Shown here in pieces: positions 10,203 through 19,768 of a DNA stretch of 64,000 bases. Source of the DNA: Steroidobacter denitrificans. GTDB lineage: Bacteria; Pseudomonadota; Gammaproteobacteria; Steroidobacterales; Steroidobacteraceae. Both the position numbers and the translations under genes were made by a program. The notes beneath the pieces are model-generated. The model had not been told where the DNA came from. It saw only the letters and a list, made by a program, of their open reading frames with translations, and did no database searches. The stretch lies in contig NZ_CP011971.1 of assembly GCF_001579945.1 (NCBI RefSeq), positions 1,328,001 through 1,392,000 on the forward strand. The letters run 5' to 3'. The first letter of the stretch is position 1, and every line of letters begins with the position of its first letter.

Positions 10203-10714
10203 GGAGTTGGGACGGCGCTCGTGACAGGATTTCCGGGTTCCGGCTGGGCCAGCACCCGGGCTGTCTGTTCGGTACGGAAATCCTCGAGTACCTTGAGTAT
10301 GGCCGGAGAATGGTTGGACAGGATGCTGGCCGCCAGCAGCGCTGCATTGGTCGCGCCTGCCTGACCGATGGCCAGAGTACCCACCGGGATCCCGGCCGGC
10401 ATCTGTACGATGGACAGCAGTGAATCGATACCGCTGAGCATTTTCGACTGCACGGGTACGCCCAGCACCGGCAGGCTGGTCTTGGCGGCAGCCATGCCGG
10501 GCAGATGCGCCGCGCCGCCCGCTCCGGCAATGATGACCTCCAGACCGCGCGCCCGTGCGCTGCCGGCATATTCGAACAACAGATCCGGCGTACGATGCGC
10601 CGATATCACTCGCATTTCGAAGGGGATGCCCAGACGCTGCAGCATGTCAGCGGCGGGTTTCAGGGTTTCCCAATCCGACTGGGATCCCATGATGATGCCG
10701 ACCAGAGGTTTCAT
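10199..10714 (-). CDS. purE: N5-CAIR mutase
   Basis: This 171-residue class I PurE converts N5-CAIR to CAIR. The N-terminus [14 protein letters not shown] and the motif ISAHRTPD carry the substrate-binding Ser, Asp and His residues. [22 protein letters not shown] and [14 protein letters not shown] are the standard octamer-forming segments. It sits between yjgA and purK and overlaps each by 4 bases (ATGA-type junctions), which indicates a three-gene coupled operon read leftward. PurE and PurK act in consecutive steps. Confidence 0.97.
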   Translation of the reverse strand: MKPLVGIIMGSQSDWETLKPAADMLQRLGIPFEMRVISAHRTPDLLFEYAGSARARGLEVIIAGAGGAAHLPGMAAAKTSLPVLGVPVQSKMLSGIDSLLSIVQMPAGIPVGTLAIGQAGATNAALLAASILSNHSPAILKVLEDFRTEQTARVLAQPEPGNPVTSAVPTP

Positions 10715-11223
10715 CGGGAAATTGTACCAAGCAGTTCATCGAGGGTTCGAAATAGTTCTCGTCCCGCATGCTTCGGGCCTCCTGCGGCCGCTTCCCGGCG
10801 GGCGCGCTGGATCAGCGTATTCAGGGCGGCGAGTTGCGGTTCGAGTAGTCCGGGGGCGATGCGATCCAGCGCCGTCGGTCCTTCCTGGAGCAGTTGCTCA
10901 CGGTATTGTTCGATGCGCCGGAAGCGCAGCGCCGCATGCCGTTCCCGCTCCCGTTTCGCCTGCAGCGCCTGGCGTATGGGCTCGGCGTCGATCTTGCGCA
11001 TCAGCTTGCCGATATATTGTTTCTGGCGATACAGACCGCCGTGCTTGGTGATGCGGCGTGCCAGCGCCACCGCTTCGCGCAGCGGCTCGGGCAGCGGCAA
11101 TGCATCCAGCTCGCTTTGCGGCAGCTCGATCAGGGCTTCACCCAGATTCTGCAACGCCTCGCTGTGGCGCTTGCGCTCGCCCTTGCTGGGGCGCTCATCG
11201 GCTTCTGATTCTGCTTCGTTCAT
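10711..11223 (-). CDS. darP: Ribosome-associated protein YjgA/DarP (DUF615)
   Basis: This 170-residue, highly charged, helical protein has the YjgA/DUF615 pattern: [22 protein letters not shown] near the N-terminus and [21 protein letters not shown] in the middle. In E. coli DarP (YjgA) binds late 50S precursors and promotes subunit maturation. The usual neighbour there is pmbA (tldE), and here pmbA is also the divergent neighbour across a 269-base gap. It is the first gene of the leftward yjgA-purE-purK operon, an unusual pairing with purine genes. Confidence 0.9.
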   Translation of the reverse strand: MNEAESEADERPSKGERKRHSEALQNLGEALIELPQSELDALPLPEPLREAVALARRITKHGGLYRQKQYIGKLMRKIDAEPIRQALQAKRERERHAALRFRRIEQYREQLLQEGPTALDRIAPGLLEPQLAALNTLIQRARREAAAGGPKHAGRELFRTLDELLGTISR

Positions 11224-11492
11224 GAAGCTAGAGTGCGGTAGCCGCGCATCCCGTGCAAGCTGGCCTGCCGTCCGGCGTTGGCCGCCGTCTGGAGTAGTGG
11301 ATACCCCGGAGTGGATTCATCTCGCCGCGCGGAGGACGCTGCCTCGACGCCGGGAGTGGATGCCTCGGAGTGGACGCTCCTGGCTCGAGCCGGATTGGAT
11401 TTCAACGTTTGCCGGCAACTCGATGAACGGACTTCTTGCGGGCCGGGCGGACGGGAACGCCGTCATTGTCGCGGCGCTGGTAGAATTCCGCC
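11224..11492. other. Divergent intergenic region with degenerate GGAGTGG repeats
   Basis: This 269-base gap lies between divergent darP and pmbA and must hold both promoters. It contains several imperfect copies of a motif around CCGGAGTGGAT (near 11,305, 11,351 and 11,367). The copies recall the CCCGGG-containing repeats in the gaps at 14.3 and 15.4 kb. No gene is supported inside it. Confidence 0.4.
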
Positions 11493-12860
11493 ATGACTCA
11501 CTCAATCTCTACACCCGTCGCCGCCGATTCATCGGCTCCGCTTGCACGCCAGGAACTCCAGGATATCGTGGCGATGGCCATCGAGGAGGCCCGCAGCCTG
11601 GGCGCCTCGCAGGCGGAGGTCGCTGTCAGTGTGAATGCGGGACTGTCCGTGACCGCGCGCTTCGGGGCGGTCGAAACCCTGGAGTATCAACGCGATCGCG
11701 GCATGAGCGTGACGGTTTACCGCGGCATGCGCCGCGGCTCCGCCAGCACCGGCGATCTGAAGCGGCAGGCTGTGCGCGATGCCGTCGCGAAAGCGTTCAG
11801 TATTGCGGGATTTACCGCCGAGGACGACTGCGCGGGTCTACCCGATCCGGACTCCCTGGCCAAGGATATTCCCGATCTCGACCTATGCCATCCCTGGGCG
11901 ATCAGCCCGGATGCGGCCCGGGAGATGGCCGTGGCTTGTGAGGCAGCCGCGCTGGCCGCCGACCAGCGTATCGGCAACTCCGAGGGCGCCACCTTGGCCA
12001 GTCATCAGGGGCTGCGTGTGTTCGGCAATTCGCTCGGATTTATCGGCGATTATGCCAGCACCCTGCATAGCCTGAGCTGCATGGTCGTGGCGCAGGAGCA
12101 TGGCGAGATGCAGCGCGATTACTGGTACAGCTCCGTGCGCGATTGGCGTGCGCTGGAAGATGGAGAAAGCATCGGCCGGCACGCCGCACAGCGTGCCTTG
12201 CGGCGCCTGGGCGCCCGCAAGCTCGCGACACAGACTGCGCCGGTGCTCTTTGTTCCGGAAATGGCGCGCGGGCTGTTCGGACATTTCCTGGGGGCGGTAC
12301 GCGGCAGCAGCCAATACCGCCGTTCCTCCTTTCTGCTGGACAGCGCGGGCCAGCAGATCTTTCCCTCCTGGATGCATATCAGCGAACGTCCGCATCTGCC
12401 CGGCGCACTGGGCAGCGCGCCGTTCGATGCGGAGGGTGTGGCTACCCGCGATCGCGAATTGATCGACGCAGGCGTCCTGACGGGTTACATCCTGAGCACC
12501 TATTCCGCACGCAAACTCGGCTTGAAAACCACCGGCAATGCCGGCGGCGTTCATAATCTGCTCGTTCGCGGCGGCCAGGACGGCTTCGAAGTCCTGCTGC
12601 GTCGGATGGGGCGTGGCCTGGTCGTCACGGAGTTGATGGGGCAGGGTGTCAACGGCGTGACCGGTGATTATTCGCGTGGCGCCGCAGGCTTCTGGGTGGA
12701 GAATGGTGAACTCGCCTATCCGGTTCATGAAATAACGATAGCGGGCAATCTCAAGGAGATGTATCGCGGCATCGTTGCGGTGGGCGGCGATGTGGACGAG
12801 CGCGGCGGCATCCGCACCGGCTCCGTACTACTGGAGCGGATGACGATCGCCGGGGAATAA
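11493..12860 (+). CDS. pmbA: TldE/PmbA metalloprotease subunit
   Basis: This 455-residue protein is the non-metal-binding TldE (PmbA) partner of TldD. It lacks the HExxxH motif and has the expected family segments: [29 protein letters not shown]-like N-terminal beta strands, [20 protein letters not shown] in the middle, and [41 protein letters not shown]-type segments near the end. Together TldD and TldE form the heterodimeric peptidase. Length matches E. coli PmbA (about 450). It lies next to darP as in many gammaproteobacteria, while tldD is 4 kb upstream on the same strand. Confidence 0.95.
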   Translation: [455 protein letters not shown]

Positions 12861-12899
12861 CCGCCTGAGGATCCGTCGCCGAAGATCGGCAAGGCAGCT

Positions 12900-14246
12900 C
12901 TATTGCTGCTGTTTCTGCCGCGTGAGCTCTTTCACCGTGCGTCCCTCCAGGCTGTCGTGCATGGCCGCTTCGGCCTTGTTCGCGATTTCGACGGCGGGAG
13001 CGATATCGCGTACGCGGCCCAGGCGCGGTCCGGCGTCATCATGGCGCACCGCCTTGAGTACATCGACCAGTTCGATGAAGTCCGGGTCGCGCGCCGGTAC
13101 CCAGGTATCGTCCTCCGCCAGCAGCAACAGACCGGCATGCTCCAGCGCAGTGACGATCGGACCCAGCGCCGCGCCCGGCAGGTCCAGGTGTTCGGCCAGC
13201 TCGTTGATACTCCAGCGCTGTTGCGCCTTCCGGTAGTCGCCCACGACCAGGTACATGATGGATAGCGCTACTCGCTCGCGCAGGCTCGAGCTCAAGCGGA
13301 TTTCCCCGCGTCCGGGACGAAGATACTGCGGATTCTGTACATAGAACGCGAGCTGCGCGCCGACGAGAAGAATCAACCAGGATACATAGATCCAGATCAA
13401 AGCGACGATCACGATGGCGAAGCCCGCGTAGATCACCATGGTGCGTGTGCTTTCGGTGATGAACGAGGCGAACACGACCCCACCCGCGGCCCAGGCCACA
13501 CCCGCGAAGATGCCGCCGATCAGAGCCGCGGGCAGACGTACCTTCGTGTTGGGCACGAAGGCGTACATGAATGTGAACACTCCGGTGACCAGCAGGTAGG
13601 GCAGCAGCCTGCCGAGATTGACGGCGATCGTGCCGAACGGTTCATGCAGCGAAATGGCTTGCAACGCCGTGGTATTGGCCAGCGTGGCTATCAGGCCCAG
13701 TGCCGCGACGATGACTGCCGGCCCGATGACCATGACGCTCAGATATTCGCTGAAGCGCCTGCCGAAGCTGCGCGGCTGTTCGACGCGCCAGACGAAATTG
13801 AAACTTTCCTCGACCTTCTGGATCATCGAGATCACGGTGTACAGCAGAAATACCAGGCCGATCGAGCCCAGCACGCCGCCGCGTACATTGTCCACGAAGC
13901 CGATCACCTGGGTCGTCAGCTCGGCGGCGCGGTCTCCGAGCGGCTCCAGGAATCTGTACAGCACCGGCTCCAGCTCGCGGTGATAGCCCAACCCTTTCAA
14001 GACCGAGAATGACAGCGCGATCAGCGGCACGATCGATAGCAGCGTGGTGTACACCAGGCTCATGGCGCGCAGCGTGAGATCGCCGCGCAGGATGTCGCGC
14101 ACCAGTGCATAGGGATAACGCAGGATCCGCATCAGCATCCCCAGCGGCGTGCCGATCAAGGATTCCGGCGGCTCGAACAGCCAGCGTTCCAGACGTGACA
14201 GGAGCAATGCGATCATGTGTGCCGAGACTGACACGCGGGCGGTCAC
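12900..14246 (-). CDS. YihY/BrkB-family membrane protein with C-terminal winged-helix-like extension
   Basis: This 448-residue inner-membrane protein belongs to the YihY (formerly 'ribonuclease BN') family. About six transmembrane helices lie between residues 60 and 310, with the family segment LSFSVLKGLGYH and FVPNTKVRLPAALIGGIFAGV. After residue 320 comes a roughly 120-residue cytoplasmic region (SINELAEHLDLPGAALGPIVTALEHAGLL) that looks like a winged helix. YihY proteins of E. coli are about 290 residues, so this is the long form. Function is unproven in the family. It converges with pmbA across 39 bases. Confidence 0.85.
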   Translation of the reverse strand: MTARVSVSAHMIALLLSRLERWLFEPPESLIGTPLGMLMRILRYPYALVRDILRGDLTLRAMSLVYTTLLSIVPLIALSFSVLKGLGYHRELEPVLYRFLEPLGDRAAELTTQVIGFVDNVRGGVLGSIGLVFLLYTVISMIQKVEESFNFVWRVEQPRSFGRRFSEYLSVMVIGPAVIVAALGLIATLANTTALQAISLHEPFGTIAVNLGRLLPYLLVTGVFTFMYAFVPNTKVRLPAALIGGIFAGVAWAAGGVVFASFITESTRTMVIYAGFAIVIVALIWIYVSWLILLVGAQLAFYVQNPQYLRPGRGEIRLSSSLRERVALSIMYLVVGDYRKAQQRWSINELAEHLDLPGAALGPIVTALEHAGLLLLAEDDTWVPARDPDFIELVDVLKAVRHDDAGPRLGRVRDIAPAVEIANKAEAAMHDSLEGRTVKELTRQKQQQ

Positions 14247-14315
14247 AGGGCAAGCCGCCGCCGCATCGGAATGTGCTCCGGGGTGAGGGGCCCAGATTGA
14301 GTACTCAGGGCGAAT

Positions 14316-14338
14316 ACCCCGGGAGTGTGCCCCGGGGT
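14316..14338. repeat. Perfect 8-bp stem hairpin, ACCCCGGG/CCCGGGGT
   Basis: The arms ACCCCGGG (14,316-14,323) and CCCGGGGT (14,331-14,338) are exact inverted copies around a 7-base loop. The hairpin lies in the 120-base gap between the YihY gene and the histidine-kinase gene, both read leftward. There is no T-run, so it is not a classical terminator. Confidence 0.55.
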
Positions 14339-14366
14339 GTGTATCCAGGGTGTGCGCCAGGAAGCG

Positions 14367-15320
14367 CTAGGGCTCCAGCGTGAAATAGAATGTGGCGCCC
14401 CGCCCGGGCTGGGCTTCGGCCCAGATGCGCCCGCCATGCAGGCTGAGGATGCGCTGTACCGTGGCCAGGCCGATGCCATTACCGGGGAATTCCGCTTCGG
14501 CGTGCAAGCGCTGAAATGGCGAAAACAGCATTTCAGCGTAGTTCATGTCGAATCCGACACCGTTGTCACGCACGAAATAGACGGCTCCCGCGGATGTCCG
14601 TTGCACGCCGACCTCGATCTCCGGATGGCTTTCGCGGCCCGTGTACTTCCAGGCATTGTTCAACAAGTTGTCGATTGCGATGCGCAGCAGCCGCAGATCG
14701 CCATGAACGTGCATGTCGCCGGCGATGCGCACTTGCACCGGGCGATCCGGGTAGCGTTCCTGCATCGAGGCGGCCACGTCGGCGGCGAGGCCGGTGAGGT
14801 CGACCGGTCTGCGTTCGAGCGCGCTGCGGCTGATGCGCGAGAGGTTCAGCAAGTCATCGATGAGACAGGACATGCGCTGGCCGGCATCGTGGATGCGCCG
14901 CAGATAGTGCAGCGTCTGTTCGTCCAGCCCGTCTGCCGCGCTGTCCAGCAGTATCTGGCTGAAGCCGAACATGCCGCGCAGAGGAGCGCGCAGATCGTGC
15001 GATACGGCGTAGGCGAAGGACTCCGCCTCGCGGTTGGCCAGTTCCAGCCGGCGAGCGTGCTGTTCGAGATCGGAGTTCATGCGTTGCACTTCCTCCTGGG
15101 ACTGCATCAGTGCGGCCATGCTGGCGGCGTCACGACGTTGCTGACGCCGCAACAGCAGATACAGCAAAGCGGTCGATATCAGCACATATATCCACCCCTT
15201 CAAGGTCTGCCATTGCAGCCGGTCGGCGACCGGGATATCGAGCCGGGTCAGCAATCTGTCAGTGATGAAGACCCAGGTAGCGCCAAAGATGAAATAGATG
15301 AGCGTAATCGTTCGGGACAT
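14367..15320 (-). CDS. Membrane sensor histidine kinase
   Basis: This 317-residue kinase has two N-terminal hydrophobic helices (about residues 5-22 and 42-58) and a coiled coil (65-100). A HisKA domain carries the phosphoacceptor His108 in FAYAVSHDLRAPLRG. The ATP-binding domain has an N box (DNLLNNAWKYTG), a G1 box (VRDNGVGFDM) and a G2 box (GNGIGLATV). There is almost no periplasmic loop and no PAS domain, so the signal is unclear. The H-box style matches phytochrome-associated or orphan kinases. No response-regulator gene is next to it, so the partner is unknown. Confidence 0.88.
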   Translation of the reverse strand: MSRTITLIYFIFGATWVFITDRLLTRLDIPVADRLQWQTLKGWIYVLISTALLYLLLRRQQRRDAASMAALMQSQEEVQRMNSDLEQHARRLELANREAESFAYAVSHDLRAPLRGMFGFSQILLDSAADGLDEQTLHYLRRIHDAGQRMSCLIDDLLNLSRISRSALERRPVDLTGLAADVAASMQERYPDRPVQVRIAGDMHVHGDLRLLRIAIDNLLNNAWKYTGRESHPEIEVGVQRTSAGAVYFVRDNGVGFDMNYAEMLFSPFQRLHAEAEFPGNGIGLATVQRILSLHGGRIWAEAQPGRGATFYFTLEP

Positions 15321-15444
15321 GCGGTCACCTCGATTTCAATGGCCAACGTGTCGTATCGCCGGCGCCGGGTGAACTGAACATCATACCGATGCAACGCCGG
15401 GCCGGCGGAGCGTCAGGATCGAGGATATGTCCGGAATTCGGTAT

Positions 15445-15470
15445 CCCGGGATTCCACGCCCCGGGATTCC
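15445..15470. repeat. Direct repeat CCCGGGATTCC x2
   Basis: Two identical 11-base copies of CCCGGGATTCC (15,445-15,455 and 15,460-15,470) lie in the gap between the histidine kinase and purC. They resemble the CCCGGG elements at 14.3 kb. The role is unknown. Confidence 0.4.
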
Positions 15471-15535
15471 GGATGATATAACGCCGAAGGAACGCTGCTG
15501 CGGCGCTGCGCCGCGGGAATCGCCGCTGGGGATGA

Positions 15536-16462
15536 TCAGCTGGACTTTGCGGCAGGTATCGCGGCGCTCATCAGGCGGCGCAGCGCCTCTTGATACTTCC
15601 GCGCGGTTTTTTCGATGATGTCGGCGGGCAGACGCGGTCCCGGAGCACGCTTGTCCCAATCCAAGGTTTCCAGGTAGTCGCGTACGAACTGTTTATCGAA
15701 GCTCGGCGGGCTGCTGCCGGGCCGATAGGTATCCACCGGCCAGAATCGTGAAGAATCCGGCGTCAACACCTCGTCGATCAGCGTCAGCCGTCCGCCCTCG
15801 TCCAGACCGAACTCGAATTTGGTGTCGGCAATGATGATGCCGCGGGCGAGGGCGTGCTCGGCCGCAAAGCCATACAAGGCCAGGGCGGTTGCTCGGACCT
15901 GTTCGGCCAGTTGGCCGCCGATGAGTTCGATAAGGCGTTCATAACTGATGTTTTCGTCGTGATCGCCCATCGCGGCCTTGGTCGCCGGCGTGAAAATGGG
16001 CGTATCCAGCCGGTCAGCCTGACGCAGCCCGGCGGGCAGGGTGATACCGCAGACCGCCCCGGTCTCCTGGTAGTCTCGCCATCCTGAACCGATCAGGTAA
16101 CCGCGCACCACGGCCTCGATCGGCAGCGCGCGCAGGCGCTTGACGATCATGCTGCGATCGGCCAGCGCAGCACGTTCATTCGTATCCGGCACGGCCTGGG
16201 CCAGAGGCATTTCGGCCAGATGGTTCGGAACGATATGGCGGGTCTTGTCGAACCAGAAATACGAAATACGGGTCAGCATGCTGCCTTTACCCGGGATGGG
16301 ATCGGGCATGATGACGTCGAAGGCGCTCAGGCGGTCCGTCGTGACGATGAGCATGTGCCGATCGTCGATGCCGTAGATATCGCGAACTTTTCCCTGATGA
16401 ATCCGAGTCAGCCCGGAGACGTTCGACTCGAGCATGGGCGGGGAGGGCTGGGAAGCGGACAT
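15536..16462 (-). CDS. purC: SAICAR synthetase
   Basis: Phosphoribosylaminoimidazole-succinocarboxamide synthase joins aspartate to CAIR using ATP in purine synthesis. I place the start at 16,462 ([17 protein letters not shown]). The 30 upstream in-frame residues are proline/cysteine-rich and unlike the family. The 308-residue product is the longer PurC type, with the typical pieces [12 protein letters not shown] (substrate/ATP loop), [26 protein letters not shown] and [12 protein letters not shown]. It is transcribed leftward and apart from purEK. The region downstream holds a GC hairpin but no clear T-run. Confidence 0.96.
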   Translation of the reverse strand: MSASQPSPPMLESNVSGLTRIHQGKVRDIYGIDDRHMLIVTTDRLSAFDVIMPDPIPGKGSMLTRISYFWFDKTRHIVPNHLAEMPLAQAVPDTNERAALADRSMIVKRLRALPIEAVVRGYLIGSGWRDYQETGAVCGITLPAGLRQADRLDTPIFTPATKAAMGDHDENISYERLIELIGGQLAEQVRATALALYGFAAEHALARGIIIADTKFEFGLDEGGRLTLIDEVLTPDSSRFWPVDTYRPGSSPPSFDKQFVRDYLETLDWDKRAPGPRLPADIIEKTARKYQEALRRLMSAAIPAAKSS

Positions 16463-16633
16463 GTTGCGCTCGGGCTCCGGGTGGAGAAAGAAGGATTTCG
16501 GCAATGCAGGGCCCGGCGCGCAACCCGCGGCGCACGGCCGGCGGTGCCTCACCTGCAGCCCTGCATATCGATCACGCTGATACTATAGCGGCGGCGGAAT
16601 TGTCGCAGTGGGCGAAGAGGGCTTCAAGATCGA

Positions 16634-17440
16634 ATGGTTTGGCAAGGTAAAGCATTGGGAGCATTGATCGGCGTTGCCGCCGGGGGACCGTTGGGCGCCT
16701 TGTTCGGCGCGTTCATCGGCCACCTGGTCGACACCCAGGCCGAAACCGGCTGGCGCGGCGCGCGGGCGGCCGATGAGGCGGATCATGCTCACGCTCCTCA
16801 GATTCAGGAGACGTTCTTCACCGCAACGTTCCAGGTGATGGGACATGTGGCCAAGGCCGACGGTCGCGTATCGGAGGACGAAATCCGTGCGGCGCGGGCC
16901 GTCATGAACGATTTTCGCCTCGGCGAGCGTGAAGTTCAGCGGGCGATCGACCTGTTCACGCAAGGCAAGGCGCGTGATTTTCCGCTGGCTGCGGTATTGC
17001 AGCGGTTGCGCGCGGCGTGCCGGTATCGCCCGGACTTGCGCCGCATGTTCGTGCAGATCCAGTTGCAGGCGGCGGTACTGGGCGGCAGCCTCAATACGGC
17101 GAATCGCCAGGTGCTCACCCGTGTCTGCGCAGCGCTGGGTGTTTCGGCGTATGAAATGGTGCAGATGGAGGCGTTGCTGCGCATGCAACACTCCACGCGT
17201 CGTTCGGATGCCCGACCCGGCGTGGCTCGCATCGCGGCCGCCTACGAAGTGCTGGGTGTGAAGGACAGTGCATCCGATGCGGAAGTCACCAAGGCGTACC
17301 GGCGCCTGATGAGCCGAAATCATCCGGACAAGCTGGTCGCCAAAGGTCTGCCGGAGTCCATGATGAAACTTGCCGAGGAAAAGACGCGGCAGATTCTCGC
17401 CGCCTATGAATTGCTACGCGAAACGAGAGGCATGTCATGA
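16634..17440 (+). CDS. djlA: DjlA-type membrane-anchored DnaJ co-chaperone
   Basis: This 268-residue protein has three parts. A short glycine/alanine-rich transmembrane anchor (about residues 10-35, with [16 protein letters not shown]) is followed by a central TerB-like all-helical domain (about 55-165) and a C-terminal J domain (about 200-266). The J domain has the required HPD motif in [10 protein letters not shown]. DjlA delivers clients to DnaK and affects envelope stress signalling in E. coli. The domain order and length match DjlA well. rpe follows 64 bases later on the same strand. Confidence 0.92.
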   Translation: MVWQGKALGALIGVAAGGPLGALFGAFIGHLVDTQAETGWRGARAADEADHAHAPQIQETFFTATFQVMGHVAKADGRVSEDEIRAARAVMNDFRLGEREVQRAIDLFTQGKARDFPLAAVLQRLRAACRYRPDLRRMFVQIQLQAAVLGGSLNTANRQVLTRVCAALGVSAYEMVQMEALLRMQHSTRRSDARPGVARIAAAYEVLGVKDSASDAEVTKAYRRLMSRNHPDKLVAKGLPESMMKLAEEKTRQILAAYELLRETRGMS

Positions 17441-17504
17441 TCGGGAATGCAGCGTCCCGGACCGGCGGTCCGGAACTCAGGTCGAATCGCGTGCGGGAAT
17501 CGTC

Positions 17505-18194
17505 ATGATGGAGCCCTGGATTGCGCCTTCCATCTTGTCGGCCGATTTCGCCCGCTTAGGAGAAGACGTCCGCGCAGTGCTTGATGCGGGGGCCGATATG
17601 ATCCATTTCGATGTCATGGACAATCACTACGTGCCGAATCTGACGATCGGTCCGCTGGTCTGTGAAGCCCTGCGCAAGCATGGGTTCGATGCGCCGATCG
17701 ACGTGCATCTGATGGTCAAGCCGGTCGATCGGATCATTCCCGACTTCGCGCGCGCGGGCGCCACCTGGATCAGCTTTCATCCCGAGGCGAGCGAACATGT
17801 GGACCGGACCATCGAGCTGATCCGGGAGCATGGCTGCCGGCCGGGGCTGGTATTCAATCCCGCCACGCCGCTGAACTGGCTGGATCATGTGATCGACAAG
17901 ATCGACATGATCCTGTTGATGTCCGTGAATCCAGGATTCGGCGGACAGCGCTTCATTCCCTCGGCCTTGCCCAAGCTGAAGGCGGCACGACAGCGCATCC
18001 AGGCCAGTGGGCGGGAGATACGGTTGGAAATCGACGGCGGCGTAAAAACGGAAAATATCGGTGCGATTGCTCAGGCCGGCGCTGATACGTTCGTTGCAGG
18101 ATCGGCGATTTTCGGTGCTGCGGACTATCGTGCCACGATTGCGGCCATGCGTGCGCAAATCGCCGCCGTGCGGGCGGCTGGCGAGGTTGCTTGA
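17505..18194 (+). CDS. rpe: Ribulose-phosphate 3-epimerase
   Basis: This TIM-barrel enzyme interconverts ribulose-5-phosphate and xylulose-5-phosphate in the pentose phosphate pathway. Two adjacent ATG codons (17,505 and 17,508) precede [19 protein letters not shown], the family's usual N-terminus. The in-frame codons upstream do not resemble the family. Catalytic and metal residues appear in [12 protein letters not shown] (His and Asp), DVHLMV and LEIDGGV, and the phosphate-binding loop is FVAGSAIFG. Length (229-230 residues) is normal. Confidence 0.97.
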   Translation: MMEPWIAPSILSADFARLGEDVRAVLDAGADMIHFDVMDNHYVPNLTIGPLVCEALRKHGFDAPIDVHLMVKPVDRIIPDFARAGATWISFHPEASEHVDRTIELIREHGCRPGLVFNPATPLNWLDHVIDKIDMILLMSVNPGFGGQRFIPSALPKLKAARQRIQASGREIRLEIDGGVKTENIGAIAQAGADTFVAGSAIFGAADYRATIAAMRAQIAAVRAAGEVA

Positions 18195-18224
18195 GCCACG
18201 TTCGATAGCATCGCGACCGTTCGA

Positions 18225-18953
18225 TCAGTCTTCCTCGTCGAGGTCGTCTCCGGTGCCGCGAGCCTGGAACGCGCGGCCGGTCGCCGTGGCGAGCGCAGGC
18301 CTGGATTTCATCTTGGGACGGGCGCCGAACACGACGATCGTCTTGCCCGTGGCGCGCAGCAGACCTTGATCCTCGAGTACCTTGAGGACTCGTCCGGCCA
18401 TCTCGCGCGAACAGCCGACCAGCCGCGACAGTTCCTGGCGGCTGACTTTGATCTGCATACCTTCCGGATGGGTCATGGCGTCCGGTTCTCCGCACAGATC
18501 CATGATGGCATGAGCCACACGGCCGGTAACATCGACGAAGGCCAGATCGCCTAGCTTGCGATTCGTGCGATCCAGGCGGGTGGCCAGCTGGGTGGCCAGT
18601 TCGAACACCAGGCCCGGGCTTTCCGCGGCCAGTTGGCGAAAGCGCGGGTAAGTCATTTCCGCCAGTTCACACTGCTGGCGTGTACGCACCCAGGCGCTGC
18701 GGGTGGGCTGCTCGTAGAACAGTCCCATTTCACCGAAGAATTGTCCCTTGTTGAGGTAGGCAAGCACCATCTCGTTGCCTTCCTCGTCTTCGATCATGAC
18801 TTCGACCGAGCCGCTCACGATGTAATAGAGCACATCGGGGAGATCGCCGGCATGAATAACGACGGTCTTGGAGGGTACCGTGCGAACACGGCAATAGCTG
18901 AGAAATCGATTGATCGCCGGAATGTCGCTCAATGGTCTCGTTCCCTCATCCAT
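18225..18953 (-). CDS. crp: CRP/Vfr-type cAMP-responsive regulator
   Basis: This 242-residue CRP-family activator has a cyclic-nucleotide-binding beta-roll (about 20-120), a dimer helix and a C-terminal helix-turn-helix (SRQELSRLVGCSREMAGRVLK). In the cAMP pocket FGEMGLF is followed by RSAW, so the Glu and the Arg-Ser pair needed for cAMP are present, as in CRP and Vfr. My recollection is that the Xanthomonas c-di-GMP-binding Clp lacks this Arg-Ser pair. The core ends VVFGAR like Vfr but continues for about 27 residues (PKMKSRPALA... DDLDEED), an unusual extension. It converges with rpe across 30 bases. A GGGG ribosome site precedes the ATG. Confidence 0.92.
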   Translation of the reverse strand: MDEGTRPLSDIPAINRFLSYCRVRTVPSKTVVIHAGDLPDVLYYIVSGSVEVMIEDEEGNEMVLAYLNKGQFFGEMGLFYEQPTRSAWVRTRQQCELAEMTYPRFRQLAAESPGLVFELATQLATRLDRTNRKLGDLAFVDVTGRVAHAIMDLCGEPDAMTHPEGMQIKVSRQELSRLVGCSREMAGRVLKVLEDQGLLRATGKTIVVFGARPKMKSRPALATATGRAFQARGTGDDLDEED

Positions 18954-19096
18954 ATCTAGACCCCTTTCCCCTTCATTAAGTGACTATTGTGCATCTTGCG
19001 GGTCAGGTGACGACGCTGCAGGGTGACGCCGTTCACGTTTTAATACAGGATACGCCATAATCGCAAGTATTCAATGTCTTGCAGCACTTTCTTCAG

Positions 19097-19768
19097 CTAC
19101 AACCAGTATGCCGTGCGGGTCATGATGCGGGCGGAATATTTCATCATTGCTCGCACAACTCCGGGCAGTGGCGCGGCACCGGTACGCAATGCGGTATCAC
19201 CATGGTGCTCCTCGTCGATGCTCATCCGGGTGATGATGGCACGTGTACGCGCATCGTTCGGAGGCAGGCGGTGCAAGTGGCCTTCCAGGTGTTCCACGAC
19301 CTGGCGCTCGGTTTCGGCGACGAAGCCGAGGCTGATACGGTCACCGGCGAGTCCCGCGAATGCGCCGATCATGAATGAGCCTGCGTACCACAACGGGTCG
19401 AGCAGGCTGGTACGGCCGTCCAATTCATCGATCCGCTGTGCGCACCAGGCTAGATGATCCGTTTCTTCCCGGGCGGCCTGCATCAGCGATGCCTGGGTCG
19501 CCGCTTGACCGGCAACGAGTGCCTGTCCCTGGTACAGCGCCTGGGCGGCGATCTCGCCCGAATGATTCACGCGCATGAGCGCGGCCGCGTGGCGCCGATC
19601 GGCCGGCCGCTCCATGGTTTCCGGGATACCCTTGGCCGGGTAGGGACGGGCGGAGACGTTCTTGCCGAATACGGTGCGCAGCGACTGGTCCAGCGAGGCG
19701 ATCAGGCGATCGATCAGGTCATCATGCCGTCCGGTCGGGATCGTGGCAGGTACAGGCGAAGTGGTCAT
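19097..19768 (-). CDS. coq7: Demethoxyubiquinone hydroxylase Coq7
   Basis: This 223-residue di-iron hydroxylase performs the 5-hydroxylation step (demethoxyubiquinone to demethylubiquinone) of ubiquinone synthesis. Iron-binding Glu/His residues are visible in NHSGEIAAQALYQGQ, REETDHLAWC, ERQVVEHLEGHLHRLP and SIDEEHHGDTAL, the duplicated ExxH pattern of the four-helix bundle. An N-terminal extension of about 40 residues with RHDDLIDRLIASLDQ is usual for bacterial Coq7. It lies next to crp on the same strand, as in several Pseudomonas/Xanthomonas-like genomes. ubiH and ubiI are elsewhere in this window. Confidence 0.94.
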   Translation of the reverse strand: MTTSPVPATIPTGRHDDLIDRLIASLDQSLRTVFGKNVSARPYPAKGIPETMERPADRRHAAALMRVNHSGEIAAQALYQGQALVAGQAATQASLMQAAREETDHLAWCAQRIDELDGRTSLLDPLWYAGSFMIGAFAGLAGDRISLGFVAETERQVVEHLEGHLHRLPPNDARTRAIITRMSIDEEHHGDTALRTGAAPLPGVVRAMMKYSARIMTRTAYWL

